A DNA stretch of 64,000 bases from Manis javanica (Eukaryota; Chordata; Mammalia; Pholidota; Manidae). The DNA lies in contig NC_133157.1 of assembly GCF_040802235.1 (NCBI RefSeq), forward strand, positions 36,112,501 to 36,176,500, given 5' to 3'. The position numbers and the translations under genes are program-made. The notes below the pieces were generated by a model that was not told the origin of the DNA, ran no database searches, and saw nothing but the letters and a program-made list of their open reading frames with translations. Below are positions 35,471 to 46,739 of this stretch, piece after piece (positions within the stretch are counted from its first letter, which is position 1; each line of letters starts with the position of its first letter).

Positions 35471-35911
35471 AGTGCACCCTGACCACTGCAGCAGCCAGAG
35501 CATCCAGTCAAGACTCCCTCCTCTGCTGCATAGTGTTCCTCTGGGAATGGACACAGTGTGGCAGGAGATGTGGGGCTTGGGCCGATTCCCTCAGACATAA
35601 CCTCCATCCTGTGATTGATGAGCTGAGGCCCGCAGTCCCCTGCTCCCAACAGTTCCTGCCTCCATTGAGCAGGTGGGGGGGGCTCCCTCTCCATACAGCC
35701 CTTGTTTTTCTTTAATTAAACATCTGGCTCTCTGTGGCCTGGGAAGCCTCAGACCCTTGCTGACAGCCCCCACACACACCCCTCCACCAACCTCTGGCAT
35801 TGCTGATGGGTTGAAGGGGGAGAGCTGGGGTTCTGGGGCCCACCTGTCTCCACAGTAGTGCAGGGGACTGGGGGCTCTAAGAATGCCTGATCATGCTGTC
35901 CTCACTCTCAG

Positions 35912-36029
35912 TGCCGCCACGGGAGCCTGTGCTCAGCTGCCGCTCCAACACCTACCCCAAAGGCTTCTACTGCACCTGGCATCTGCCCACCCCCACGTAC
36001 ATCCCCAACACCTTCAACGTGACCGTGCT
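35912..36029 (+). CDS. CNTFR: CNTFR coding exon 4: first half of cytokine-receptor domain D2
   Basis: Encodes residues 106-145, starting LPPREPVLSCRSNTYPKGFY. It holds the first two of the four conserved class I cytokine-receptor cysteines (Cys115, Cys126), with the family C-x-W pattern at 126-128 (here CTW; CSW in human as remembered) and an N-glycosylation sequon, Asn142-Val-Thr. The acceptor is CTCTCAG|TGCC and the donor GTGCT|GTGAGT. It continues into exon 5 across a 171-bp intron. Confidence 0.97.
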
Positions 36030-36200
36030 GTGAGTACACGCACCCGAGAATGGTTCCAACCTTGACTTCTGACCTCTCCCCAGCTCCCCACTGTGCCCTC
36101 AGTTCAGACCCTAGCCCAGCCTTGGGTTTAACCTTCCCCCAACCTCTATCCCACCAGACCCTCATGTTGATAACGGTGCCTGGGCCTCACCCCTCCCCAG

Positions 36201-36367
36201 GCACGGCTCCAAAATTATGGTCTGTGAGAAGGACCCAGCCCTCAAGAACCGCTGCCACATCCGCTACATGCACCTGTTCTCCACCATCAAGTACAAGGTC
36301 TCAATAAGTGTCAGCAATGCCCTGGGCCACAACGCCACAGCTATCACCTTTGACGAGTTCACCATTG
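36201..36367 (+). CDS. CNTFR: CNTFR coding exon 5: second half of D2
   Basis: Encodes residues 145-201, including HGSKIMVCEKDPALKNRC with the third and fourth conserved cysteines (Cys153, Cys163), and ending DEFTIV at the D2-D3 linker. The sequence ALGHNATAI carries another N-glycosylation sequon. The acceptor is CCCCAG|GCACG and the donor CATTG|GTATGT. The residues agree with human CNTFR as remembered. Confidence 0.97.
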
Positions 36368-36711
36368 GTATGTTTGGAGGTGGGGGTGCCTCCTGCTGCA
36401 TATTCCAGTGGGAGTGAGTGGATGTGTGCCAGAGGTGTATATGAGCATTGGTGAGGATGTTCACGCGTAGGCATAGGTATATGTGGCATGTATGTATATG
36501 TGTACATGTGTGCATGGCATACGTATATTTGTGTGTGTGTGTAGATAAACACCTGTGAACATTTGAGTGAGTGTTCTTTTCCTGCAGGGTCCAACAGACC
36601 TCTCCAGCAGCCCTTCCCATCATCTCTCTAGCTCCCAGATCATGCAGGAAGGGGAGGGGGGCAGGCTGGGCCAGACCCTTGCACAGCTGCAGGCTCCACC
36701 CCTCTACCCCC

Positions 36712-36712
<1 letters not shown>

Positions 36713-36796
<84 letters not shown>
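36713..36796 (+). repeat. Composite (AC)22-(CT)20 microsatellite
   Basis: An AC run at 36713-36757 passes directly into a perfect CT run at 36757-36796. Both halves are long enough to be polymorphic, and the CT half is a homopyrimidine tract able to form triplex DNA. Confidence 0.97.
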
Positions 36797-36797
<1 letters not shown>

Positions 36798-36878
36798 ATG
36801 GCTTCCTTACGGCCTGTGATGAATGAGGTGTCAGAACAGGAGACAGGACTGGGACAGATACTGCCCCCCCGCCCCAAC

Positions 36879-36977
36879 CCCTATCCTAGCCAGACCCTCT
36901 GCCTGCCTCTGCCCCATCCTGGCCAGACCCCTTGCCTGCTCTTACCTCATCCCAGCCAGACCCTCTGCCTGCCCCCC
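36879..36977 (+). repeat. 33-bp tandem repeat, three units
   Basis: Three consecutive 33-base units share the core GCCAGACCCTCTGCCTGC with a few substitutions. A fourth partial GGCCAGAC follows at about 36998. Confidence 0.85.
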
Positions 36978-37567
36978 AGCCCCTTGTCTGTGTCCCTGGC
37001 CAGACTGTTTCTCCATGAGCTGAGCTCTTAGATGATCCCATTAGATCCTCAGCCTACCTCCAAACCAGATCTTCAGTACCTGTGCCTGTCTTTTAACCTT
37101 GACCCACAGAGCAGCTTGAAACTCAGACTCTTCCAAGGGAAGCTTTGTCTCAGTTTGGAGCTGGAAAAGTTGAGGTGAAAGCCAGGCTTGTGGGGAGTGT
37201 ATGATGCTGGTGCATGAGGGGATGATCCAGATGATGATGGGGTGATGGTGATAATGGTGGAGCTCTTGTATAGGCTTAGTAATTGGGATGCTGGCCATGA
37301 TAAGGATGAGGTTGGGACAATGGGATGAAATTTGGGATGTCAGTATCATGAGTTCTAGTCATTGGTGATGACAGGAATGTGAAAGGTGGCAGTAATGAGA
37401 TGGTTATTAATGGTGGTTGCCAGAACTGACAACAGAGAAGAGGATGACAACCTTGATGATGGTGACAATGGCTGGTGATGTCAGATGGCGGACATGGTGG
37501 CTGGGACTGACCAGGGGGAGCTGTTCCCAGACATTAGTGTGGTAATGAAGTTGTGTCTTCTGAACAG

Positions 37568-37731
37568 TGAAGCCTGACCCTCCAGAAAACGTGGTAGCCC
37601 GGCCAGTGCCCAGCAACCCTCGCCGGCTAGAGGTGACATGGCAGACCCCTTCAACCTGGCCTGACCCTGAGTCCTTTCCTCTCAAGTTCTTCCTGCGCTA
37701 TCGACCCCTCATCCTGGACCAGTGGCAGCAT
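37568..37731 (+). CDS. CNTFR: CNTFR coding exon 6: first half of D3 (FnIII)
   Basis: Encodes residues 201-255: VKPDPPENVVARPVPSNPRR, then LEVTWQTPSTWPDPESFPLK, then FFLRYRPLILDQWQH. This is the proline-rich start of the membrane-proximal fibronectin type III domain, with core Trp and Tyr residues. The acceptor is GAACAG|TGAAG and the donor GCAT|GTGAGT. The exon ends in phase 0, so exon 7 begins with an intact codon. Confidence 0.98.
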
Positions 37732-38684
37732 GTGAGTGCCCTGCCTTGCCCAGATCCCAAATGCCCGAATCTGAGCAACACAGCATGGGAGATGCCCATA
37801 CCCTTGTGGTAGCTGTTCCAGTCTGAGGCCTGAGGGCAGTCAGGCTCTCCAGATGGGTAAGGACCAGGGAGTATGGGAGGATGGATGGGGCTGAGGGCCT
37901 GATCCTGATCTAAGGCCTACCTTAGGGGTTCCTGGTGACCCCCACTAGTGCAATAGGAATACACCTTTGTGGCTCCCAGGGCAGTGGAGAGAAACGCTGG
38001 AATGGAGATGGCAGACAGGACAGGCAGTATTTCCCTTTTCTTACCTCTGGCTCTCAGTCTTGACCAGGAATCCACCTCTTATACTCTGTCCTAGGCTCTG
38101 GGCCTGTGCTGGACCCAGGGGGCAGTACAGTCCTTTCCTCAAGGACTCAGAGATGGGCTCAGTTGGTCCAGTGTGTGAATTCAGGCCATGACTTAGTATC
38201 AGGGCTCCACAGTCAGATGTAGCTTAGGGGTCAGCTTGAGAGTACAGGTGGCCTAGGCTGGGAACCAAACAGCAGACAAAGGGCAGTATGGGGTCAGGCT
38301 GTAGTCTAGGATGTTGTTCTAGTTACAAAAGAGAGCTTGGGAGAGCAGCCAGGAGTTTGGGGCAAATTTGAGGCTCTCTCTCCTTGACAGCCATGGGCCC
38401 ATAAGGTTGTGGGCACTCTATATGGCCCCTGACGTCTATGGGCTAGGACTGGGGCTGGAAAGGTCCTCCATGGGGCAACCCTGGCTGGCTGGTCAGCTTG
38501 GGGATCAGTCTGTAGCTCCATTGCATCCACCAGGCCTCAGCCACATCTCTTCATGTCCCCACCCTGGCTGGCCTTTAAAGTGAGTAATTTGACTCCAGGG
38601 TGCCTGTTGGGGTTGCAGGCCTGGCCCCCACAAAGGCTGCTCACATGCTCACATGTTCCCCGACAGAGTCCGGAGTCCCTCCCG

Positions 38685-38775
38685 CCTGGCCAGCTGCCTG
38701 CGCCTAATGCATTGCTAATAACCAGGGTCTAGTTTCACAAGCCCCCCTCCCCTGCTAACGAGCTACAGGCAGCAG
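38685..38775. promoter_or_regulatory. Candidate conserved non-coding block
   Basis: GCCTAATGCATTGCTAATAA, then CTAGTTTCACAAGC and CCTGCTAACGAGC, form an AT-rich homeodomain/POU-like motif group (ATGCAT, TAAT, GCTAAC) inside GC-rich intron. The regulatory role is inferred. Confidence 0.25.
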
Positions 38776-40384
38776 CCCTGCGCACTGCAGAGCACACGCC
38801 TTGCAGTGGACCTGGCACAGTGCCCACCACACACACGGGAACAGGCACGCACACATGTGGTCCCCAGCAGGAACCATGCTCCATACATTCATGTGACTAA
38901 CATGCTAAGACCATGCACTGGCCTGCACCATGAGCAGAACTGACCCCCACACTGATGTGGGCAAAGCAGGATATGCAGGCTCCATGGCAAAAACATGTGT
39001 GGCCTGTGACATGTGCTAGCCCTGTTCTATGTCTCACTGGCATTGAGGTTGGCTAGATTTATGGCTCTTTTGAACCTGAGTTTTGTTCTGAACAGAATCT
39101 ACTCTTCCCCATCCTTAATCTTGGAGAGAGGCATGTGTAGTTTGGGAGGGGGTGAAGAGGGGAGAGCAAAGAAAAACGTCACCTGAATTTTTCAGGAGGA
39201 AATTAGATATACAGGCCAGCAATTGCACAAGTGTGGGCACCGTGAGGTCTGGCAGGTGCTGTCGCAGCATGGACAGAGGAGGCAAGTGCTGCAACCCAGC
39301 CTAAGCTCCCTGCATCTTCCGCTGTGGCCTGCACTCAGCAGGGAGGCCAGAAGGCCTGACTTCTACAGCATCTAACCTGATGGACTCCAGGTGAAGCAGA
39401 TGCCAGGGGCTAGGGAATTCCTGCCAACTGAGGAGCCATTCTCTTAAGGGGGTGATTTAAGAGTTCAGTGACAGCCTAGCGAGAACAGCCTACACCTAGG
39501 TGATGTGTCTTCCAGGAGAGCATCAGGTTCATGGGTCACATTCCTAGAGGTATGGTGCCCACCATAAGCCCATCAAGAAGGTGGTAATTTGCTCTCCCCT
39601 GCAGCTCTCCCTTTGGAGAAAGACAGATGTGGAGGTTCAGGGAGAGAATCAAAGGAGGGTCCTGAGGGCTGAACCAGGCAAGAAGGAGCTGAAAAAGCTG
39701 GGGCTTCTCACCAGAGGAGGTCTTTGCACATCAAAAGGGGGCTAGGAACCAGAGGAGGAACTGGGCCCTGACTGAGCCCAGGTCTCAGCCCAAAATGGCT
39801 TTCACCCTGCTCCTGACCTTTACCAATGCCTCCTGCCTCAGGGCCAGACTTGGAGGACAGGAATTGGAGGGGCTTCCCACTCTACTCAGACCTGGCTGCA
39901 CACAGATGAATACACATACACACGTGTGCATGTCCTCACAGCCTGCCAGGTCAGGTGTCCTGGACCCTGCCTTTCTGGGGGAAGATTGGAACAGGGACCA
40001 AAAAAGCCCTGAAGCCAGACGTGGCCCAGAGCAGCCCCCTCCTCCGCCCCTGCCCGCTGCCCCTGTTTACGAGGCGACTTAATGAGGCGGCGGGTGCCGC
40101 TGAGATGAACCAGAGCCCAGCCTGAGCCTGGGAGGGGTGCCGGACAAGCAGGCCAGCCGGAGAATGGGGGAGACCAACTGTATAGGGCTGCCGGGGTGGG
40201 GGTTGGGTGGCTATCCCTCCAGGAGGAAATGGAGCAGCTGGGCCGCTGTCCTGCCTCTCTGGGAGCTGCCCCTACCCCTTCCCACCTCAGGCAGGGTAAT
40301 AACCCCTGCTGGGGCCAGGCTGGTGGATACACTAGGCATGTGGGAAACCAGGTCCTGATCTGGAACCCATGATGACAGAGCTGG

Positions 40385-40545
40385 CTACAGTCTTTTGGGT
40401 ACTTACCATGAGCCTGTGAATTCATTACAACCCTGCGTGACACACTGTTAAGCCATTTTACAGAGGAGGGCAGCAAGGCATGTGCAAGTTAAGTAATTGG
40501 TCACCTAGCTAGTAAGGGTTAGAGCTAAATTTGGACTCAGGCAGC
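40385..40545 (-). mobile_element. MIR SINE relic
   Basis: On the plus strand it reads CCATTTTACAGAGGAGGGCA, then GTTAAGTAATTGGTCACCTA and GCTAGTAAGGGTTAGAGC, which is the reverse-complement layout of MIR. Confidence 0.85.
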
Positions 40546-41030
40546 CAGGCAACATGTCTGTATTTGTAACCTTCTCTCTTAATTGCTTCTTGATGGGAGA
40601 GGGCAGCACAACACCGTGCCCTTCCTCACTTGTCACTCTCACCATCTCCAGGCTGGGACTGAGGTCAGCACTGAGGTGGGGGTTGGGGTGGGGAGTTGTG
40701 ATAGAGCTGCCCTGACAGCAGACGGACACTAAAGAAAGCCCTCCTGCTCCCCTGGGCCTGCTTCCAGGCTCCTTAAAGATTTCCTTGCTCTCCTTTAAGA
40801 ACATCTTCTCTCCCTGGGCAGGGATGGGGGTTGGGGGGTGTCTCCTCCCTGAGATGTCTTTACTTTTCCTCATGAATATTCTCAAGATTCCCCTCCCTCC
40901 CCCAGGGGAGTACGAATTCCCCCGCAAGGGGCCTTCACTCTTCTTTCCATGGAAATGTTCTCACTTCCTCTGGGGGTGTCTCACCCTCCTGACCCCTGAG
41001 GGTCTCCCCTACCCGGTGGTCTGGCTGCAG

Positions 41031-41211
41031 GTGGAGCTGTCTGATGGCACAGCACACACCATCACGGATGCCTACGCTGGGAAGGAATATATCATCCAGG
41101 TGGCGGCCAAAGACAATGAGATCGGGACGTGGAGTGACTGGAGTGTGGCTGCTCATGCCACGCCCTGGACTGAGGAGCCACGACACCTCACCACTGAAGC
41201 CCAGGCCCCTG
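41031..41211 (+). CDS. CNTFR: CNTFR coding exon 7: D3 end with WSDWS box
   Basis: Encodes residues 256-316, starting VELSDGTAHTITDAYAGKEY. It contains the class I cytokine-receptor signature box WSDWS at residues 289-293, in the context GTWSDWSVAAHATPW, and begins the Ser/Thr-rich stalk. The acceptor is CTGCAG|GTGG and the donor CCCCTG|GTGAGC. The stalk reads EAQAP-E here, whereas human reads EAQAA-E as I recall. Confidence 0.98.
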
Positions 41212-41590
41212 GTGAGCCCGCCCCCACCCTCTGTTCTCTCAGTGGGCCTGAGCTGTAGCCTGGCTGTCCTGCTCCCTGGACTTGGAGCCACTGCCCCGAG
41301 GGTCTCCACACTGTGTGGCTACCTCATTCCTGTCTGCCCATCTGGGCTCTGCTGTTTCCGGTCCTTGCTGTCTCTACATTTTTTGGTAGGGGCCATTGGG
41401 TGGGGAGTCATCTGTGAGCCTTAAGAAAGCAGGATCTGCCTGATGGGTGAGGCAGGGCATGTTTGAGAGAGAAGACGGGTTGTCTGATGGGGGCGGCAGC
41501 TCCAGTCTGATGCAGGAAGCAGGAAAAGCATGCCCCAGGAACCCCCAGATCTGGATGGGACCCCAGCCCTGAGTTTCCTGTGTTCCCCAG

Positions 41591-41759
41591 AGACCACGAC
41601 CAGCACTACCAGCTCACTGGCGCCCCCGCCCACCACGAAGATCTGTGACCCTGGGGAGCTGGGCAGCGGTGGAGGACCCTCGGCACTCTTATTTATCAGT
41701 GTCCCTGTCATTGTGGCCCTGGCTGCCGCTGCCACCACCGCCAGCAGTCTCCTGATCTG
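41591..41759 (+). CDS. CNTFR: CNTFR coding exon 8: stalk and GPI-anchor signal
   Basis: Encodes residues 316-371: a Thr/Ser-rich stalk (ETTTSTTSSLAPPP), a small-residue region ICDPGELGSGGGPSA with the likely GPI attachment around Ser341, and a C-terminal hydrophobic tail ending ASSLLI. There is no cytoplasmic domain, as expected for a GPI-linked receptor. The exon ends ATC-TG|GTGAGC, so the stop TGA is completed by the first base of exon 9 at 41851. An unspliced reading would add Trp and then stop. The tail differs from the human residues I remember at several hydrophobic positions, which is tolerated in GPI signals. Confidence 0.96.
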
Positions 41760-41850
41760 GTGAGCTGAGTGAGGCTGGGCAGCACAGGGGAGCCTGAGGA
41801 GACCCCCACTCCACCCTCATTCCTCACAGCACCCTGCCTTGTCTCCCCAG

Positions 41851-42495
41851 AGCCCAGCATCAGTGAGGACATGCCAGCACACCTGCAAAGGAGCAGGAGG
41901 CCGGAGCTGAGCCCGCAGAGCCTGGTTTCTATTTTGCACACGGGCAGGAGGACCTTCTGCATTCTCTTCAGACACAATTTGTAGAGATCCCGGCGGGCCC
42001 GGGCCTGCTGCCCCCTAGCCCCGCCACACCATACCGGCCCTCCTCCCTCCCTTGGGTGGAGGACCCTGCAGCTAACCCACCCACCAAAGACCCCCCACTT
42101 CCACATTGTCCCCTCGGGCTGGACCCTCCAATGCCAGCGACTCCCAGGAGCCCCTGGGGGCCTGAGGGGAGCTCCTCACATCTGTAATTTCTCCTCCTGT
42201 TCCAGCCTCCTGTCTGTCCCAGGGTCTCTGTTGCCACCATCAGATTATAAGCTCCTGACGCTGGGGGGGCCCAGCCATTCCCCTCCCCCCAGCATCCACA
42301 CTTTTCAGTCCCCCAACTCTGCCCCTGTTTTGTATGACCCTCCCCTCTCCCTTCTCTGCTCCACAGTATTTAATGCCCTGTCAGTCCCTTCTAGTCTGAC
42401 TCAATGGTAACTTGCTGTATTTGAATTTTTTATAGATGTATATACAAGGGTGGGGGGTGGGGGTTCTCATTAAACATCACCATTTCATTAGTCCT
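41851..42495 (+). other. CNTFR exon 9: last base of stop codon and 3' UTR
   Basis: The acceptor GTCTCCCCAG ends at 41850. The first exonic base, A, completes the TGA stop with exon 8. The rest is a GC-rich 3' UTR of about 640 bases with AT-rich sequence near its end (TATTTGAATTTTTTATAG). The poly(A) signal ATTAAA is at 42469-42474, and cleavage is expected about 42485-42495. Because the stop lies effectively at an exon junction, intron 8 (91 bp) does not trigger decay. Confidence 0.85.
42469..42474 (+). terminator. CNTFR poly(A) signal ATTAAA
   Basis: The common variant hexamer ATTAAA sits after a G-rich run (GGGTGGGGGGTGGGGG, 42448-42463). No AATAAA is present nearby, which supports it as the signal used. 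Confidence 0.75.
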
Positions 42496-43456
42496 TGAAC
42501 AGACCCACTTTGGGAGGGTATCCTTTTTCCAAGGATCCCTCCCATTCCAGGCCTAGAGGAGGGAAGAAATTATAGTTGGAGAGAGACAACTTTCTCCATT
42601 TGGTGGGGAGAAGCAGTTCAGCTCTCAGACAAATGTGTGTGGGGATGGAGCTTTCTGCTTCTTTGGGGTGGGGTGGAGGCACAGGGCTCCCTGGAGGCCA
42701 GAGGCAGAGTTGTGGGGAATCAGGGGTCCTAATGAGGCAGGTTCCACATGGGGGTATCCAGTCAGTCTTAGAGGCTGCTGAGTCCTGGCAGGGCACAGGC
42801 CTGTCTGTGGTTATCTCCAGAGCTGCCTCCCATGAGGGCCCAGGCTTTATCCACAGTGCAGAGATGCAAGAAGGCGAGGAGGTCAGGCTTCAGCCTGGGG
42901 GTAGGGGTTGTCATCCCTGCCATCCAGGAGACAGTCTAGGGGTCCTGGCAGGTCAGGTCTGGGGCTCAGCCAGGCCACAGGGCTCAGAGTGCAGAGTCCT
43001 GGGCCTGAAGGAGGCCACTGGAATGTGACTAGGGATGGACCTGTGCTTCAGGACTGGAAATGTGCACTATGAATACCCCAAGGTTAGGTTACATATGGGA
43101 CTTGGTGTGAGCGAGGGAGGAGCTGGCTTTGGTTTTGCAGGTTCCCAGTCTGGTCCCCCCACACCCTTCTAGTCCATAGACTAGGAATCCAGGGCCCCTT
43201 TGATTTCTCCTCAGAGGAGGGGCCCCTGGCTGCCCCAAGCCTGCTCAAGTCTAGTTCTCTTGTAGAAGCTGCCTTACTGTAGCTCCTTAGCTGAGGATGT
43301 CTGCGGCTCAGGCCAGGCTGGCAGCTACCTCTGGCCTGGGGGAAGGAGGAAAGGGTTAGTTAGACCAGAGACCCAACCTGTAGAGCCAGGCATGGCCTTG
43401 CTCTGGGTGGCTGGAACAAGAAGAGAGAAGTGGAGCCAAAGCCATGAACATGCTGG

Positions 43457-43551
43457 TACACGGCAGGTACTGAGCTCTTACACACCCAGGTATGTGGCAG
43501 GTACTGAGCTTTTACACACCCAGGCACACGGCACGTACTGAGCACTGCACC
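43457..43551 (+). repeat. 34-bp tandem repeat, about 2.8 units
   Basis: Units begin at 43457, 43491 and 43525, with the core GGCAGGTACTGAGCTCTTAC followed by ACACCCAGG. The first two are nearly identical, and the third diverges after 20 bases. Confidence 0.9.
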
Positions 43552-44619
43552 TCCACTGGGCCACTAGTCATCCCACTGTCATACTCCCTCCAGCCAGGGT
43601 CAGAAAATGGATGTTCCTTGCTGGAACGCCCTGGTACAAGGGATCCACAGTGTCTTAAACACCAATGGCTCAGGCCTGGACAGGACCTGAGGCTAGGGTT
43701 GGGGCTGAGTGAAGGTGGCTGGCTCTCTTCCAGGAGGGAGACACCATGGAAAGCAAAAAGACCTCATGTCAGGGTAGAGAGGCCCATGTCTTTTCCAGTC
43801 AAACAGTCGCCTCATTTGCAGGAAGAGGCTTCCAGGGTGGACATCCAGAGAAGTGGCTGTGGACCTGCCACTGTACCCTGGGCCCCTGGCTCTATCTGTT
43901 TGGTCCCTGTGAGATGTGGCTCAGTTCCGAACCTGCACTCCAGGTCCAGCAGGGGTGGAGAGAGGAGGGAGTCACCAAGTCTTGCCAAGGACACTATTGC
44001 TGGGATGGGTCTCAGCCTCCCACTTCCCTGTGCCTGTGGTAAGGGGACTGAAGTTAGCCTGTGCTGCCTTTCTGCCTTGAAAGCCTTGGTCAGCGCTGAC
44101 CCACATTCCACCCACCCAGGACTTGGGCATCAGCAATCTGGCCTCCATTAGCAACATGGGAAAGCAGTTCTGTTGGGTCTGGGGAGGACCAAGCTGCAAA
44201 GCGGCTGAAGGGGCAGTGTCATTGCCTCTGACGGGCTTGGGCCTGGGGTGGTCATCCCTTCTTGGGGGTCCTGGTCCTCAACCTCACAGAGGCTGCTTGC
44301 CTTGGAGAGTCTTGGCTGCTGTCCATGGCTACCTCTGAGAGCTGTCCCTCCACATCTATTTCCCATGGTAGTTCTGGGGAGCTGGAGATAAGTATAAAGA
44401 TCTCTTGGAGCTAAATCAGAACCCAGAGAATTAAACCACCATTGGGGGAGGTTTGGATCCCAGGCCTGATGTGCACAGCAGCCCAGCCTTTTAGCTCACT
44501 AGTTCTCTTTGCTTCCCTAAGCAAGTTGCCCTGGAAATGTGGACCCTCTTCTATGCCCCATTCCTATAATGCTCTCTCAACTCTGCCCCCATCATCTCCT
44601 TGCTGAACCCATTCCCATC

Positions 44620-44960
44620 TCTATTACTGTCTCTGTTTCATTCCTGTCTCTGAACATGTCTTTGTCCTGGTCTCTATCCTAATGTTTCTGTCTTTAGCTT
44701 ATCTCTGTCACTCTGTCCACTGTCTTAGCTGCCCTGTCTCTCTAGCCATCTCTTTCTCTGTCTCCATCTCTGTTTGCCTCTCTGTCCCTCCTCCTTGTCT
44801 CTCTCTCAGTCTTCCCTTTTTCTGCCTTCCTGTCTGTCTCTGTTTGTCTGTCCCCATCTCAGAGTCCCTGGGTCTCTGTTTCTGTCTCTGTCTGCATGTA
44901 TCTCCATGTCCATCTCTGTGTCTCTGCTCCTCTTCCCTGACTCCTTCTGTCTTTGCTTCC
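44620..44960. repeat. TCTCTGTCTC pyrimidine-rich low-complexity field
   Basis: Repeated TCTCTGTCTC, CTGTCTCTGTTT and similar words over about 340 bases, strongly pyrimidine-biased on the plus strand. Confidence 0.7.
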
Positions 44961-46739
44961 CTCTGTGTCTTCCTGCTCTGGTCTAGCCCCCAGCCTGTGG
45001 CTCTCTGGCCTGAGCTGGGGCTGTCCTGGCTTCTGCTGCCCCCTCTCGGCCACCTGCCTGCCCTTCTTCCTGCTCCTGGGCAGGCGGCTGTCAGCATACA
45101 CATCCCTTGTCTGCTTTCCAGCAGCCAGCCAGAAGAAAGGGAGGTGGTCAGGACACTAGGCAGGAATCCCTCGAGCAGTCTCTGGCCCTAAGAATTTCCC
45201 AGAGCCTAATCCCCTAGGCTGGGTCTCTGAGAAAGTTCATTCTCACATACAGAGAACAGAATGCTTGCACAAACCCCAGCTCTGTGCCCTGCACCTGTGT
45301 GTCTTTATGCCTTGAGGCCCATACGTTCACTGTGCCCACAGCCCAGAGCTACTGGACCTTGCCAGATAGAGATATGACCCTCAGATGGTGGCACCTGTGC
45401 AGGGATGCAGGGCCAAGGCCCTGGAGGCCGGAAGGATTGGGATGTCATCTTCACATCCTTCCCTCTCAGAGGAGGGCAGAGGGTCAGGCTGGAGGAGACC
45501 TCGTCTGACAGGGCTACTTTGATGGGGAAGGCTAATCTGAAGGTGAGTGGGTTTGAGAGGGCCTGAATGACTGGATTAGTCAAGGGGACGCTGGTCTGGG
45601 ACAGGCTGTGAAGAGATCTTGTTAGGAAGGGCCAATCTGATGGGGTAGAAAGACTATTCTGCAGGAACATGGGTTTCAGAATAGGCTCACCAACTAGTCC
45701 TCATCTGCTTGGAACTTTCCCAGTTTTAGCACTGAGTATATCAAATCCTGAGAAACCCCTCAGTCCTAGGCAAACTGGAGCAGTTGGTCACCATACCTGA
45801 GCAGGCCTTGCTAACCCATCTGTGGATCCGAGCGGGGCTGGTCTGACACCATCCAGAAGGGCAGTGGCTTGGGGACTGGCCACCAGGGGGCAGGGCAAGC
45901 CCTCAGGAGAATCAGAGGTAAAGGCTCCAGAGGGAGCCATGCAGTTTGGGGCTTTGAGCACAGTGTGTTACCGTGTCATTGTGAGAGTTTGTGGTGACCG
46001 TGTATAGCTGTGCAGTTATGTTTTTGTGTGATTAGCTGACCAGGGGCACATCTGGTGTGTGAGTGTGTCGCCCAGGACAAAGAGAGCCTAGTGTGGCCTT
46101 GGCCGAGGCCTTACCAGTGGCTATAGGGGAGAGAGCAAGAGCATCTTGCAGCACCAGAAAAGGGAGGTGGTGGGAGTGGGGCAGTCAGAGAAGGTCTGGA
46201 AAGGTCTGAGATGAGGAGTGACAGGAACCAGGCTCCCTACCTGTGCCTGCCCCTGCTCACTATAGTAGTATTCCCCGCGAGTCCAGACATGAGAGCTAAG
46301 TGCTTTGGTCACACACAGGTGCAGGAGCCCTCAGGCTGAGGCCCTGCATGCCGTCCGCTCCAGCTTCTCTCTGTTCCCTTCAGCTGGACACCCCCTCCCC
46401 ATTCCCCAATCACTGTTCCCAGCTCTCCTACTTCCACATCTTGGTTCATGCTGTGCTCAGCCTGGATGTCCTCCTGTGAAGCCTTTGAAGTTTCTCTGAG
46501 GCTGCTTCCATGAAACCCTACCTGCTCATTTTCGTTACCATGGACTGAACACCCACTATGTTCTGAGGCCTCCTATGGGCAGGCCCCTGTCTTACCCCAG
46601 CGACTCACCCTAGCTGGGGGCTGGGGACTGCAAGGGTCTTGCCCAGAGGTGGTGGGTATGAATTGAGGGAAGAGGTATGTACATGGCAAGGCTGGGATCT
46701 CTGGATGAGGACGGAAAAGTGAAGTCGTCACAGAATCCT

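Larger units (their letters stand above)
29362..35911 (+). other. CNTFR intron 3 (6.5 kb)
   Basis: Donor GTAAGT, acceptor CTCTCAG. It carries old interspersed repeat material (29.75-32.3 kb), a truncated tRNA-Cys-like copy, a MIR and a strong hairpin, all listed separately. The stretch 32.6-34.9 kb is GC-rich unique DNA with a CACA-rich patch at 33.0-33.7 kb. Confidence 0.85.
36368..37567 (+). other. CNTFR intron 5
   Basis: Bounded by GTATGT and TGAACAG. It includes a composite CA/CT microsatellite, a 33-bp triple repeat and a GATGATGGTGATGG-type degenerate field at about 37200-37500. No exon is seen within it. Confidence 0.85.
37732..41030 (+). other. CNTFR intron 6 (3.3 kb)
   Basis: Donor GTGAGT, acceptor GGCTGCAG. 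It contains a MIR on the minus strand (40385-40545) and a conserved-looking block at 38685-38775. The stretch 38.9-39.8 kb is unique or too decayed to assign. No exon is supported. Confidence 0.85.
42496..46700. other. Intergenic DNA between CNTFR and ENHO, proximal part
   Basis: No exon or RNA gene is recognised. It contains a 34-bp tandem repeat (43457-43551) and a pyrimidine-rich TCTCTGTCTC field (about 44620-44960). Sequence at about 46330-46600 is possibly L2-derived. The rest is unique GC-rich spacer. Confidence 0.6.

Noticed and set aside
36879-36977. CRISPR-like or structured array from the 33-bp repeats
   Set aside because: The units are contiguous with no spacers. It is a simple intronic minisatellite.
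41760-41762. CNTFR ending in Trp with an unspliced TGA in exon 8
   Set aside because: A consensus donor overlaps that codon and exon 9 begins with the A needed to complete TGA after ATC, which restores the expected C-terminus.
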